This document shows positions 54,827 through 63,550 of a stretch of 64,000 bases of DNA, piece by piece; the stretch's first letter is position 1; each line of letters opens with the position of its first letter. Source of the stretch: Halovivax gelatinilyticus (GTDB lineage: Archaea > Halobacteriota > Halobacteria > Halobacteriales > Natrialbaceae); contig NZ_CP101322.1 of NCBI RefSeq assembly GCF_024300625.1, positions 75,992 through 139,991 on the forward strand. Reading direction: 5' to 3'. The notes under the pieces are model-generated. The model had not been told where the DNA came from. It made no database searches and saw nothing but the letters and a program-made list of their open reading frames with translations. The position numbers and the translations under genes are program-made.

Positions 54827-55366
54827 TCAGAACGTCTCGACCCACTCGTAGACGTATCGAAACGCCACGCCGGCCCGTTCGGCCGTCACCTCGTCGCTGC
54901 GTGAATCGCCGACGAACAGGACCGACTCGCGGTCGCCGGGTAATCTCTCAACGGCTTCGAACAGCGCTGCCGGATCCGGTTTCATCGCCGGGACGGTGTC
55001 ACGTCCGACCACCGAATCGACCGCGTCCGTGAGTCCGTGTCGTTCGAGCGCGATGAGACACGCGGCTTCGCAGTTGAGCGAACAGACGCCGACCGGAGCC
55101 TGATGCGTCCCGATTGCGTCAGCGAGGGGCAACCGAGCGGACGTCCGCGCACCCGCTCGTTCGTGGCCGGCGATTACCGCGTCGACCTCCTCGCGACGGC
55201 CGATCCGATCCGCCTCCGTGAGCAGGTCCCACGACTCCGTCGCCGGCGGCTCCGTTCCGTTTCGTCGGTATACGTCTCTCGCCTCTCTCGAAACGGCGTC
55301 CCAGTCGACGTCCAGGTGAACCAGCGTACCGTCGAGATCGTAGACGATCGCGTCGTACTCGATCAC
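54827..55366 (-). CDS. HAD-superfamily phosphatase
   Basis: 179-aa hydrolase with motif I YDLDGTLV, motif II in VCSLNCEA, Lys in PAMKPDPAAL and motif IV FVGDSRSDEVTAERAG, like phosphoglycolate phosphatases. A GTG start (VIEYDAIVYDLD) is chosen because upstream residues are not family-like. Substrate unknown. It overlaps no neighbour and sits convergent to the small membrane gene. Confidence 0.9.
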   Translation of the reverse strand: MIEYDAIVYDLDGTLVHLDVDWDAVSREARDVYRRNGTEPPATESWDLLTEADRIGRREEVDAVIAGHERAGARTSARLPLADAIGTHQAPVGVCSLNCEAACLIALERHGLTDAVDSVVGRDTVPAMKPDPAALFEAVERLPGDRESVLFVGDSRSDEVTAERAGVAFRYVYEWVETF

Positions 55367-55460
55367 GGTCGCTGTACGGACGGGATGGAAAAAGTCGTAT
55401 CGACGTTCCGGTCTGACCGATCCGTCACAACCAGACCAGTCTTTCGCCGCACTCACAACC

Positions 55461-56585
55461 TCAATCGAGCAGGTTCCGTGCAATCACCGTCTTCTGTATC
55501 TCGGAGGTTCCCTCGTAGATCTCGGTGATCTTCGCGTCGCGATAGAGCCGCTCGACGTCGAACTCGCTAACGTAACCGTAGCCGCCGTGAATCTGGACGG
55601 CCTCGTTCGTGACGGCCATCGCCGCCTTGCTCGCGAACAGCTTCGCCATACTCGCCGCCATTGCGCCGTCTCCCGCGGCGCGTTCTCTGGCCGCGTACCG
55701 TGTCAGCTGGCGTGACGCTTGCACGCGCGTCGCCATCTCGGCGATCTTGTGACGAATCGTCTGAATCTCCGCGATCGGTTGATCGAACTGCTCGCGCTCA
55801 CCGCTGTACGCGATCGCCTCTTCGAGAGCGTGATCGGCCAGTCCGACCGCCTGCGATGCGATCGCGATCCGACCGCCAGTCAGAATCTCGAACGCCGCCG
55901 AGAGACCTCGCCCCTCCTCGGTCAGCCTGTTCTCGGCAGGAATCCTGACGTCGTCGAACGTCAACGAGGTCGTATCGCTCGCGCGCAGTCCGAGTTTGTC
56001 CTCCTTCTCGCCGACGGTCAGTCCGTCGACGTCCTTCGGAACCAGAAACTGGGTGACGGTCGACGGATCAGATCGGTCCGTTTTGGCGAACAGAATAACG
56101 ACGCCGGAGCGGTCGCCGTTGGTGATCCACTGCTTGTCGCCGTTTACGATGTACTCGTCGCCTTCGCGTCGAGCTTCGGTGGACATCTCTGCCGGGTTCG
56201 ACCCAGCGTGGGGTTCTGAGAGCGCGAACGCCCCCACCGGCCGACCCGCCGCCATCTCCGGGAGCCACCGCTCGCACTGGGCCTCCGAACCGAACGACGC
56301 GATGCACGAGGTCGCCAGACTGTGGACCGAGAGCGCGGTCGCGATCGACAGCGAACCGTAGGCGACGGCCTCGTTCACGACGCTCGCCGTTACTGGGTCC
56401 GCACCGAAGCCACCGTATTCCTCGGGAACCGTCAGCCCGGTCAGATCGAGTCCGGCCAGCCCGTCCCACACCGACTCGGGAAACGTCTGCGTCTCGTCGG
56501 CTTCCCGCGCCGACGGGCGAATCTCCTCGCGCGCGAATTCGCGAACGACGTCCCGAATCGCTCGCTGTTCGTCCGTGAGGCTCAT
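55461..56585 (-). CDS. acyl-CoA dehydrogenase
   Basis: 374-aa FAD enzyme oxidising acyl-CoA. It has FALSEPHAGSNPAEMST for FAD, GLRASDTTSLTFDDVRIPAENRL, and a C-terminal HGGYGYVSEFDVERLYRDA leading to IYEGTSEIQ, whose Glu is the likely catalytic base (short-chain or glutaryl-CoA type). Single gene here; the fatty-acid or branched-chain role is not fixed. Confidence 0.94.
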   Translation of the reverse strand: MSLTDEQRAIRDVVREFAREEIRPSAREADETQTFPESVWDGLAGLDLTGLTVPEEYGGFGADPVTASVVNEAVAYGSLSIATALSVHSLATSCIASFGSEAQCERWLPEMAAGRPVGAFALSEPHAGSNPAEMSTEARREGDEYIVNGDKQWITNGDRSGVVILFAKTDRSDPSTVTQFLVPKDVDGLTVGEKEDKLGLRASDTTSLTFDDVRIPAENRLTEEGRGLSAAFEILTGGRIAIASQAVGLADHALEEAIAYSGEREQFDQPIAEIQTIRHKIAEMATRVQASRQLTRYAARERAAGDGAMAASMAKLFASKAAMAVTNEAVQIHGGYGYVSEFDVERLYRDAKITEIYEGTSEIQKTVIARNLLD

Positions 56586-56684
56586 ACCCGTGATTCGAGT
56601 AGCCGGGTGAAAAGAACGATGATCCGCGGCGCGCGAACACCGCGGTCGGCCGACGCCACAATCGAGTACCCAGTCGCCTCGCGA

Positions 56685-57977
56685 TCACTCGAGGCCGGCG
56701 AAGACGTTCATCGCGTCGATCGTTCGCAGAACGTCCGCACTCCGACCCTCGTCGAACACGAGGGCGTCCGTCGAGAGGACGTGTTCGAGCACCGCCTTCG
56801 AGGCGTGATCCGGCGCCGCCGCGATTCCGGCATCGGTCGCGTCGATCCACTCCATGACGCGCAGGTCGCTCTTCGAGTCGCCCATCACGAGGGCGAACGG
56901 ATCCTCGATCCCGAGGACCTCGAACGCCCGTTCGACGCCGACCACTTTGTTCAACTCGAGGCTGCTGATCTCGGCGGCGTCGGCCTGATAGTAGCCAACG
57001 TCGATCCGAGAGAGTACGTCGGCCAGTGATGACGTGTCGAGGGGCGGATCGACCGACGGAAACGCCCCCTCGCGTTCGAGCACGCCCCGGATCTCCGGAT
57101 CGCCTTCGGCGTAGAACGCACGGGTTAGCGATGCCACGTCTTCGGAGGAGTCGGCGGAGCCATCCCCACCGTCGCCGTTTCTCCCTGCCTCACCTCCAAC
57201 GCCGACCCGTTCGGCGACCGAATCGGCGAGCAGGTCGATCAGGTAGACGAGCGCCTCGTCGATCAACTCGCGGGCTCTCGGCGATCCGATCTCGTAGTTC
57301 GGCTTCATCGTTACGTTGAACTCGTTCCCTTGCAAGTGACAGCCACGGCGGAGTTCCGGAGGCGCCTCCGTGAGCGCGCGGGCGCGGACGTTCTCGAACG
57401 TCTCCCGAATCGATTCGTCCAGATCGTCGTACAGTAGCTGCTTCGTCTCGCTCCCGTGACCCGGCGTGAAGACCCCCGTTCCCGCCTCGTAGACGATCGA
57501 CAGTTCGCCGGAGTGAACGAGTTCGCTGCCGAGACCCTGGATCGTGAATCCCTTGACGTTCTCTAAGGTCTGTCCGGTACAGATGACGATCGGTACGCCA
57601 GCTTCGTGGTACTCGGTGAGAACGTGTAACGTGTCGCGCGGAATCTCGTTGTCGGTGCTCCCCGCAGACCGAAGCGTCTCGTCGACGTCGAGAACGAGGA
57701 CGTTCACCGCCCTGCCGTGGGTCGCGTAGAGGTCGAGCCCGGTAAAGGCCTGATCGCGCGTCGCGCGGGCGGCGATCCCGGCCAGGGTTTCGCCGGCTGC
57801 GAACGACGACCGAATCGCTTCCTTGCGCCGCTCCAGCGCCTCGTTCGCTCGTTCCCAGTGTTCGAGCGCGACGCGCGAGTCGACCGGCGGAAACACGTCG
57901 ACGAACTCCTGATAGGCCCGGAGCGTCTCCGTGTCGAACTCGTCGTACAACTCGTAGAGGAGTTCGTGGTCCACCAT
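56685..57977 (-). CDS. HAD-superfamily hydrolase with haloarchaeal N-terminal extension
   Basis: 430-aa protein. The first ~90 residues are helical and acidic. The HAD core then starts with VLVLDVDETL (motif I), ICTGQT (motif II), and ends with VMGDSKSDLRVMEWID (motif IV). The cap includes CHLQGNEFNVTMKPNYEIGSP, as in sugar-phosphate or trehalose-phosphatase-like HADs, plus a Gly/Asp-rich loop. Substrate unknown. It is followed, on the same strand, by an acyl-CoA dehydrogenase. Confidence 0.85.
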   Translation of the reverse strand: MVDHELLYELYDEFDTETLRAYQEFVDVFPPVDSRVALEHWERANEALERRKEAIRSSFAAGETLAGIAARATRDQAFTGLDLYATHGRAVNVLVLDVDETLRSAGSTDNEIPRDTLHVLTEYHEAGVPIVICTGQTLENVKGFTIQGLGSELVHSGELSIVYEAGTGVFTPGHGSETKQLLYDDLDESIRETFENVRARALTEAPPELRRGCHLQGNEFNVTMKPNYEIGSPRARELIDEALVYLIDLLADSVAERVGVGGEAGRNGDGGDGSADSSEDVASLTRAFYAEGDPEIRGVLEREGAFPSVDPPLDTSSLADVLSRIDVGYYQADAAEISSLELNKVVGVERAFEVLGIEDPFALVMGDSKSDLRVMEWIDATDAGIAAAPDHASKAVLEHVLSTDALVFDEGRSADVLRTIDAMNVFAGLE

Positions 57978-58051
57978 GGTCGGACGCCACCGACTGGCGG
58001 GATAACGGTTTCTGTTACCGGGGCTACGAGTTACCGGATCGATGCGGGCCG

Positions 58052-59353
58052 TCAGGCCGATTCAGCTGGCGACGGGTGCAATTCGCCGGCCCGGGTCCGC
58101 GCTTTCTGTACGATCGCCGGTCTGGCTTCGAACGAGATATGAACGTCCTCGTCTCCGTAGGTCACGTCCTCGACGTGCGCGTTGTCGTGAATCCAGGAAA
58201 CGACGCTCATCGTCTCCTCACCCATCGGCAGAACGAGCCGTTCGTACTCCCAATCGGGAAGCTCCTCGTCGATCCGATCGAGCAGCGCGTCGATGTGTTG
58301 TCCGTCGCGAGCGCTCACGGCCACCGGATCGGGAGCGAGCGCCGACAGCGTCGCCCGTTTTTCCTCGAGTTCTCGCTCGCTCACACGGTCGATCTTGTTG
58401 AACACCGTCACGATCGGCGCCTCGTTGCGTTCGTAGAGGGTATCGTGGCTCGTGACGAGTTTTTCGTGAATCTCGTCGATCGGTTCGCTGACGTCGACGA
58501 CGAGCAAGACCAGGTCGGCCCGATAGACCGAATCCAGCGTCGACTTGAACGACTCGACGAGCCAGTGTGGCAGGTTGGAGATAAAGCCGACGGTATCGGT
58601 GAGGAGGACATCCCTGGGCTGGATGTCCGCCCGCCTCGTCGTCGTACCGAGCGTCGTAAACAACTGATCTTCGGATTCGGCCGTCGGGTCCAGGTCGGGA
58701 TGCAATCCGACGTTCTCGGAGACGTCGAGGTCGGCGGCCAGCCGTCGCAACAGCGTCGACTTACCGGCGTTCGTGTAGCCGGCCAGCGCGACCAGATCGA
58801 ACCCCGAGTCGCGTCTGCGGGCCCGGCGCTGGGCTTCGGTCTCTTCGATCTGCGCGAGCTGATCGCGGATTCGACTAATCTGGGCTTTGATGTCCTGTTC
58901 GCGGCTCTCGTCGTACTCGCCCAGCCCCATGAACCCCGGGTGCTCGTCGCGTTTGGCGAGGCTCGCTTTGGCCTCGGCCCGGGGAAGTTCGTAGCGAAGT
59001 TCTGCGAGTTCGACCTGGAGCTGGGCCTTTTTCGTCTGGGCTCGCTGGCCGAAGATTTCCAGGATGAGCGTAAAACGATCGATTACCTCGGTCCCCTCGG
59101 GTAGTCGCTGACCGAGGTTGTACGTCTGGTACGGCCCGAGGCGGTTGTCGAAGACGACGGTGGTCGCCCCGGTTCGAGCGACGAGTCGGACGAGGTCGTC
59201 GACTTTCCCCTCGCCGAGCTGGAGCGCCGCGTCGGCTCGGCGGGTCTGCGTGATCTCGCCGACGACGGTGTAACCGGCGGCTTCGCTCAATTCGCGGATC
59301 TCCTCTGTGTCCCCTACGCCCGAGTCAACGCGCTTTGCGACGACCGCCTTCAT
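58052..59353 (-). CDS. hflX: GTPase HflX
   Basis: 433-aa ribosome-associated GTPase involved in splitting or rescue of stalled ribosomes. An N-terminal HflX domain (VVFDNRLGPYQTYNLGQRL) and coiled coil (QDIKAQISRIRDQLAQIEE) precede the G domain with GYTNAGKSTL (G1), DTVGF (G3) and NKID (G4). A C-terminal wHTH-like tail follows. The start ATG opens with MKAVVAKR. Confidence 0.95.
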   Translation of the reverse strand: MKAVVAKRVDSGVGDTEEIRELSEAAGYTVVGEITQTRRADAALQLGEGKVDDLVRLVARTGATTVVFDNRLGPYQTYNLGQRLPEGTEVIDRFTLILEIFGQRAQTKKAQLQVELAELRYELPRAEAKASLAKRDEHPGFMGLGEYDESREQDIKAQISRIRDQLAQIEETEAQRRARRRDSGFDLVALAGYTNAGKSTLLRRLAADLDVSENVGLHPDLDPTAESEDQLFTTLGTTTRRADIQPRDVLLTDTVGFISNLPHWLVESFKSTLDSVYRADLVLLVVDVSEPIDEIHEKLVTSHDTLYERNEAPIVTVFNKIDRVSERELEEKRATLSALAPDPVAVSARDGQHIDALLDRIDEELPDWEYERLVLPMGEETMSVVSWIHDNAHVEDVTYGDEDVHISFEARPAIVQKARTRAGELHPSPAESA

Positions 59354-59560
59354 CGTCGAATCACCGCCAGTAGCGCCACAACTCCGGCCACCGGGATCAC
59401 GCTCGGTCGGTCAGGGATGGGAGCCGTTCACCCCGATTCGGATCGATTTCACCATAACCGTCGGTACGGGCTGGATCGCCTTGAATCCCGTGGCGAGCGA
59501 TGACATCGAGCCCACGTCCGCAGACCGGATCGCATCGAACGAGCGGCGACGACACCGTCG

Positions 59561-60286
59561 TTACCGGGTTTTCAGGTCGTCTTTGTCCTTTACTATCTGC
59601 GTTTCGGCCTCTCCGCTCGTGTGTTCGTTCACGAGATCGAAGAAATCGTTCTGGAGCCCGGCCGGGAACGTGACGACGCCGATCCACGAGCCGTCGGCCT
59701 GCCACTCTTCTCGCTCGAGATCGCCGTACTGTCGAACCTTCGCCTGGGTGCTCCCGGCGTACTCCGCGGGAATCTGCACGGCAAGTGTCACCTCCTCGAA
59801 CCGGATCGGGATGATCGGACGCAGCGCCTCCAGGGCGTCGTCGACCTGTCCTTCGACCGGTTCCATCGGATCGACCTGAAAGCCCGCTTCCTCCAGGGCC
59901 GACTCGATCCGCTCTGGCGGGTGCGGCGCGTTGTCCATCTGCGGGTTGACGGCGTTGCGAGCGATCTGATTGATGAGTTGCTTTCGCTTCTGTTCTTGCA
60001 TCTCGCGACGCTGCTCGGCGGTGATCTGGATCTCTCCGCGCTCGATCACTTCGGGGATGATCTCGAGCGGATCGGTCGTTTCGAAGACGTCCTCGAGTGC
60101 GCTTTCGGCCGGTCGATCGCCGCGCGAGGCGTTCTCGAAGACGTCTTCCGCGGCGATTACGTCCGTCAACTCGCCGTCGAACTCGCCGCGTTTGATCGCG
60201 AGCGCCGCGTCGGGGTCGACCAGCACCTCGAATCGTTCGCCGTGCGATTCGAGTTGCGCGGTGACCGCCTCGTCGAGTGATATCAT
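59561..60286 (-). CDS. ribosome maturation protein SBDS homologue
   Basis: 241-aa protein that releases the anti-association factor from new 60S-like particles. The N-terminal FYSH domain ([21 protein letters not shown]), central helical domain ([37 protein letters not shown]) and C-terminal ferredoxin-like domain ([20 protein letters not shown]) are in order. It follows psmA after ~165 nt, as in the common archaeal exosome/proteasome superoperon. Confidence 0.95.
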   Translation of the reverse strand: MISLDEAVTAQLESHGERFEVLVDPDAALAIKRGEFDGELTDVIAAEDVFENASRGDRPAESALEDVFETTDPLEIIPEVIERGEIQITAEQRREMQEQKRKQLINQIARNAVNPQMDNAPHPPERIESALEEAGFQVDPMEPVEGQVDDALEALRPIIPIRFEEVTLAVQIPAEYAGSTQAKVRQYGDLEREEWQADGSWIGVVTFPAGLQNDFFDLVNEHTSGEAETQIVKDKDDLKTR

Positions 60287-60452
60287 ACCAGATGGGTTTT
60301 TCGGGCGGTCATAAGAGTGTTTCCCGACGGTTCGAGCGCAGAGTCACTTCAACCGCCGGATCGGTGATACCACTCGATCGAGCGCCCGAACAGCGGCTGA
60401 ACCGATGGATCCGAACGCGTCGTCGCCGACGCCGAAAACTGAGCAGCGCGAG

Positions 60453-61211
60453 TTACTCGTCGTCGGTCTCTTCCTCGGGCGTTTCGAGCAGTTCGGACTC
60501 CTCGAGACGGGATTCGATCTCGTCGTAGTCGAACACCTCGTAGGTTTCCGTCTCGGCGTCGATCGTCGCCAGTCCGACCTCGTTCGGCAGGAGCGATCCG
60601 TCGTTGACGCTCGCGAGCGCATCGAGCGCGAGCGTGACGCCGTCGTTAAGCGTCGCCTCGTCGTCGTAGTTGCTCTCGAGGTAGTCCTGAAGTTCGCCGC
60701 GGTCGGCGCCGACGGCGAGGGCCTTCCACTCGTAGGGCGTTCCCGACGGGTCGGTTTCGAAGAGGCGCGGTTCGCCGTCTTCGATCCCGCCGACGATCAA
60801 CGCGACGCCGAACGGGCGCGCGCCGCCGACCTGCGTGTACTGCTGAATGTGGTCGGTAACGGCCTTCGTCAGGCTCTCGACGCCGATCGGCTCGCCGTAT
60901 CGAAGCTGATTGACCTGCGCCTGACGACGGGCGAAATCGATCAGCTGACGGGCGTCGGCGACGTGGCCCGCGCTCGCGATCCCGATGTGATCGTCGGCCT
61001 TGTGGATCTTCTCGACCGACGAATCTTCGAGCAGCGGCGAGGGGATTCGCTTGTCCACCGCGAGGACGACGCCGTCGGAGGTTCGAATGCCGATGCTCGC
61101 CGTTCCGCGTTTGACCGCTTCACGGGCGTACTCGACCTGATACAGCCTGCCATCAGGTGAGAAGATCGTGATGCCGCGGTCGTACGCCTGCTGTTGGGCT
61201 TGTCCCTGCAT
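60453..61211 (-). CDS. psmA: proteasome alpha subunit
   Basis: 252-aa outer-ring subunit of the 20S proteasome. The gate-forming N-terminus YDRGITIFSPDGRLYQVEYA is canonical, and a GTASIGIRTSDGVVLAVDKR core and acidic tail follow. It works with CDC48 or PAN ATPases, one of which (cdc48) is encoded in this window. Its own TATA-like box lies near 61315-61323. Confidence 0.97.
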   Translation of the reverse strand: MQGQAQQQAYDRGITIFSPDGRLYQVEYAREAVKRGTASIGIRTSDGVVLAVDKRIPSPLLEDSSVEKIHKADDHIGIASAGHVADARQLIDFARRQAQVNQLRYGEPIGVESLTKAVTDHIQQYTQVGGARPFGVALIVGGIEDGEPRLFETDPSGTPYEWKALAVGADRGELQDYLESNYDDEATLNDGVTLALDALASVNDGSLLPNEVGLATIDAETETYEVFDYDEIESRLEESELLETPEEETDDE

Positions 61212-61510
61212 AGTATCACGCTAGATCGAGGTCTGTCGTGGCGAGCGGATTTGCGACTGGAAACGGTTCCCGCCGATCACGACGTTTCTCTCGGTCCAAA
61301 ATTGCCTACCGCGTCCTAAATAGTTTACTTACCCGGATCGCTGGCACCAGTATCGAAACCGGACCGTCGTCGGCCCGTAGAGAAGACGTCCGGGCCCGGC
61401 CGATACAGGCTCGGACGATACCCGTCGGCCCCGAAGCAGTCTACTACCCGACAATCGAGCGGTACGCGTTCGGCGACAAACGCGAGAGGCGCGTTCGGCG
61501 ACCACGAACG
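61212..61510. promoter_or_regulatory. psmA promoter and leader
   Basis: No gene seen. The minus-strand CTATTTAGG (61315-61323) is a TATA-like box, predicting a psmA leader of about 80 nt. This separates psmA from pop5, though archaea often co-transcribe the two. Confidence 0.4.
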
Positions 61511-61864
61511 TTACGCGTTCGAGACGAACGAGTCTCGCGCGGATCTGATGGTGCCGCTCGTTCCGCGGACGTGGATTCCCACCGGAACGTCGTCGACGCG
61601 GTGAACGCACGCCAGCGCCGCTCTGGCGAGGTCAGTTTCACCCCGGCGAACGCGGACGAGCGCCTCGCCGGACCCGTCCTCGAACGAGAACGAGACGACC
61701 GTGAGGTCGGCGGCCGCGCTGCCCGGGTCGCCGAGTAAATTCTGTGCAGCGTACCACGTCTCGCGCTGAAAGCCGCGACGATCGATCGACTCGTCCGGGT
61801 CGGATTCGATACCGACGGCGAGGTACCGCCAGCGCGGTCGCAAGTGTTTCGGCAAGTGTTTCAT
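61511..61864 (-). CDS. rnp2: RNase P protein Pop5
   Basis: 117-aa RNase P protein: KHLPKHLRPRWRYLAVGIESDP at the N-terminus is nearly invariant in the haloarchaeal family, followed by RGFQRETWYAAQNLLGD. With Rpp30 it forms the complex that activates the RNase P RNA catalytic domain; that partner is encoded two genes upstream. Confidence 0.94.
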   Translation of the reverse strand: MKHLPKHLRPRWRYLAVGIESDPDESIDRRGFQRETWYAAQNLLGDPGSAAADLTVVSFSFEDGSGEALVRVRRGETDLARAALACVHRVDDVPVGIHVRGTSGTIRSARDSFVSNA

Positions 61865-61998
61865 GAGTCGATTTGGGTTCTATATTCCACAGCGGTTCGA
61901 ATTTCAGTCGGACGTTCGTGTTTCTGTCGTGGGTTCTTGAATCGGTCGGCGGCTCGTGTTTCGTACGTGGCGGGATGGCTCACGCGATCGTGAGTGGG

Positions 61999-62628
61999 CT
62001 AGTGGGATTGTTCGTCCACGGCGACATCGTATCGGCGCTCGGCAACGAGTACGCCCACCTGTTCGTGGATGCGTTCGACCGCCGTCACCACGAACCCGGC
62101 TTCGGTCATCGCCCAGACGAGGTGTCCGACCGTCGACGGATCGTCGACTGACGGATCGTAGAACGGTTCGTCCGGGTCGGGTTCGCCGAAGAACATCACG
62201 TCGCCCAGGACGAATCGGTTCGGCTCGAGCGAAGCGATCACGTCGATCGCCTCTCGCTTTTCGGCGTCGTCGAGGTGGTGCATGGCGAAGTTTGAGACGA
62301 CGACGTCTACGTCGTCGTCGAACTCGGGCGCCCTGAACGTACCGTAGCCGAACGAGACGTTCCCGAGGTCACGTTCTTCGGCCTTATCGCGCGCCCGCTC
62401 CATCATTCCCTCGCTAACGTCGCGACCGACGACGCGCGAGGCGTCCGGTGCGAGCGCGAGCGCGATGGCGCCCGTCCCGGTCCCGATGTCGAGAATCGTC
62501 GCACCCTCCGACCGGGCGTGATCGATCACCGTATCCGCACACGCGCGGTATTCCGGCGTCTTCGAGTCGTCGTACGCCGCCGCCTGTTCGTCGAACCGCT
62601 CGGCGTGTTCCTCAACGCTCCGTTTCAT
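61999..62628 (-). CDS. class I SAM-dependent methyltransferase
   Basis: 209-aa enzyme with motif I ILDIGTGTGAIALAL, acidic motif II (VGRDVSEGMMERARD), and VVVSNFAMHHLDD (motif IV). Small-molecule or RNA target unknown. ATG 62628 makes it overlap the rpp30 stop by 17 nt; it sits between two RNase P protein genes, so an RNA-related role is possible but only positional. Confidence 0.9.
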   Translation of the reverse strand: MKRSVEEHAERFDEQAAAYDDSKTPEYRACADTVIDHARSEGATILDIGTGTGAIALALAPDASRVVGRDVSEGMMERARDKAEERDLGNVSFGYGTFRAPEFDDDVDVVVSNFAMHHLDDAEKREAIDVIASLEPNRFVLGDVMFFGEPDPDEPFYDPSVDDPSTVGHLVWAMTEAGFVVTAVERIHEQVGVLVAERRYDVAVDEQSH

Positions 62629-63313
62629 ATCGACCCCGTTCGACCCCCGGTTCAATGAAAGACTCGGACTGGATGCGTCGGTTCTTCGTCGCGAGCCGAC
62701 CCCACTCGGCGAGTCCGTCCTCGATCCACGACGCGGACAGTCCGATCACGTCGCCGAGTGCGGCGAGTTCCCGAGGAGCCCTGAGTTCGAGATGCGATCC
62801 CGGATTCACGCTCACCACGTACGGGGCCTCGTAGTAAGAGACGATCTCGTGTAATTTTTGGAGAGCGGCCAGCGCCCTGACTCGTCGTCCGCCGCTCGAC
62901 CGCACGACGGGCCCGAGGTCGAATTCGATGCGAACGTCGTTTTCGACCGCCGCCTTGGCCATCACGTGGTTTACGTCACCCTGGCCGGCCATCGGCCTGG
63001 TGAGCACGTCGACCTTCTCCGTTTCGACGGCGAATCGGTTCATCGTGGGCGACCCGCCAACGACGGTGACGACGGTGTGATCCGGCCGGACGTTTCCGAC
63101 GGACCCGCTCGCCGTCTCTGGCGAGTCGGCGTCGATCTCGATGCCGTCGACGACATCGAGCGAGTGCGCCTCACCGAGCGGCTCGATTCGACCGACGGCG
63201 TCCGACGAAGGAGAACGAACGACAATACCCTCGTAGCCGTACGTCGCTGCCGTCTCTAGCACTGTAGCGAGTGACTCCTCGTCGCTCGGGTCGGTTGAGA
63301 CGGCCTCGTACAT
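62612..63313 (-). CDS. rnp3: RNase P protein Rpp30
   Basis: 233-aa TIM-barrel-like RNase P protein partnering Pop5. It has MYEAVSTDPSDEESLATVLE, an internal VRIEFDLGPVVRSSGGRRVRAL, and PYVVSVNPGSHLELRAPREL. A TATA-like AGAAATATCC (63341-63350, minus strand) lies about 30 nt upstream, so it heads the rpp30-methyltransferase-pop5 transcript. Confidence 0.93.
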   Translation of the reverse strand: MYEAVSTDPSDEESLATVLETAATYGYEGIVVRSPSSDAVGRIEPLGEAHSLDVVDGIEIDADSPETASGSVGNVRPDHTVVTVVGGSPTMNRFAVETEKVDVLTRPMAGQGDVNHVMAKAAVENDVRIEFDLGPVVRSSGGRRVRALAALQKLHEIVSYYEAPYVVSVNPGSHLELRAPRELAALGDVIGLSASWIEDGLAEWGRLATKNRRIQSESFIEPGVERGRYETER

Positions 63314-63550
63314 ACCTCACGATCGGACGCGACCACCTTGGATATTTCTTATTCGGCCGAGCCGAACGGACGGACCGACGGTTCGATAGGGTCACACAAA
63401 TTGTGGACTCATCCCGGGATGAGTGACTTCGACGATGAGCGATCCCAGCGATGAGTGACTTCGACGAGGAGGAGTCCTCGACGAGACGCCTCGAGGCCAA
63501 CTCCCAACTGGTGATGAAAGCGAGAAGAACGGACCGTGCGTGAACGCAGC
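63314..63550. other. intergenic region with palindrome and direct repeat
   Basis: No established gene. It holds the rpp30 promoter, a perfect 18-bp palindrome ACTCATCCC-GGGATGAGT (63407-63424), and an 18-bp direct repeat, GATGAGTGACTTCGACGA, at 63418-63435 and 63450-63467. Each repeat copy begins with a possible ATG; the second could start a 30-residue peptide (MSDFDEEESS...), too short to call. Confidence 0.55.
63407..63424. promoter_or_regulatory. 18-bp perfect palindrome
   Basis: Perfect dyad with 9-bp arms, overlapping by seven bases the first copy of the 18-bp direct repeat. Operator or protein-binding site is likely; no gene start is clearly attached. Confidence 0.5.
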
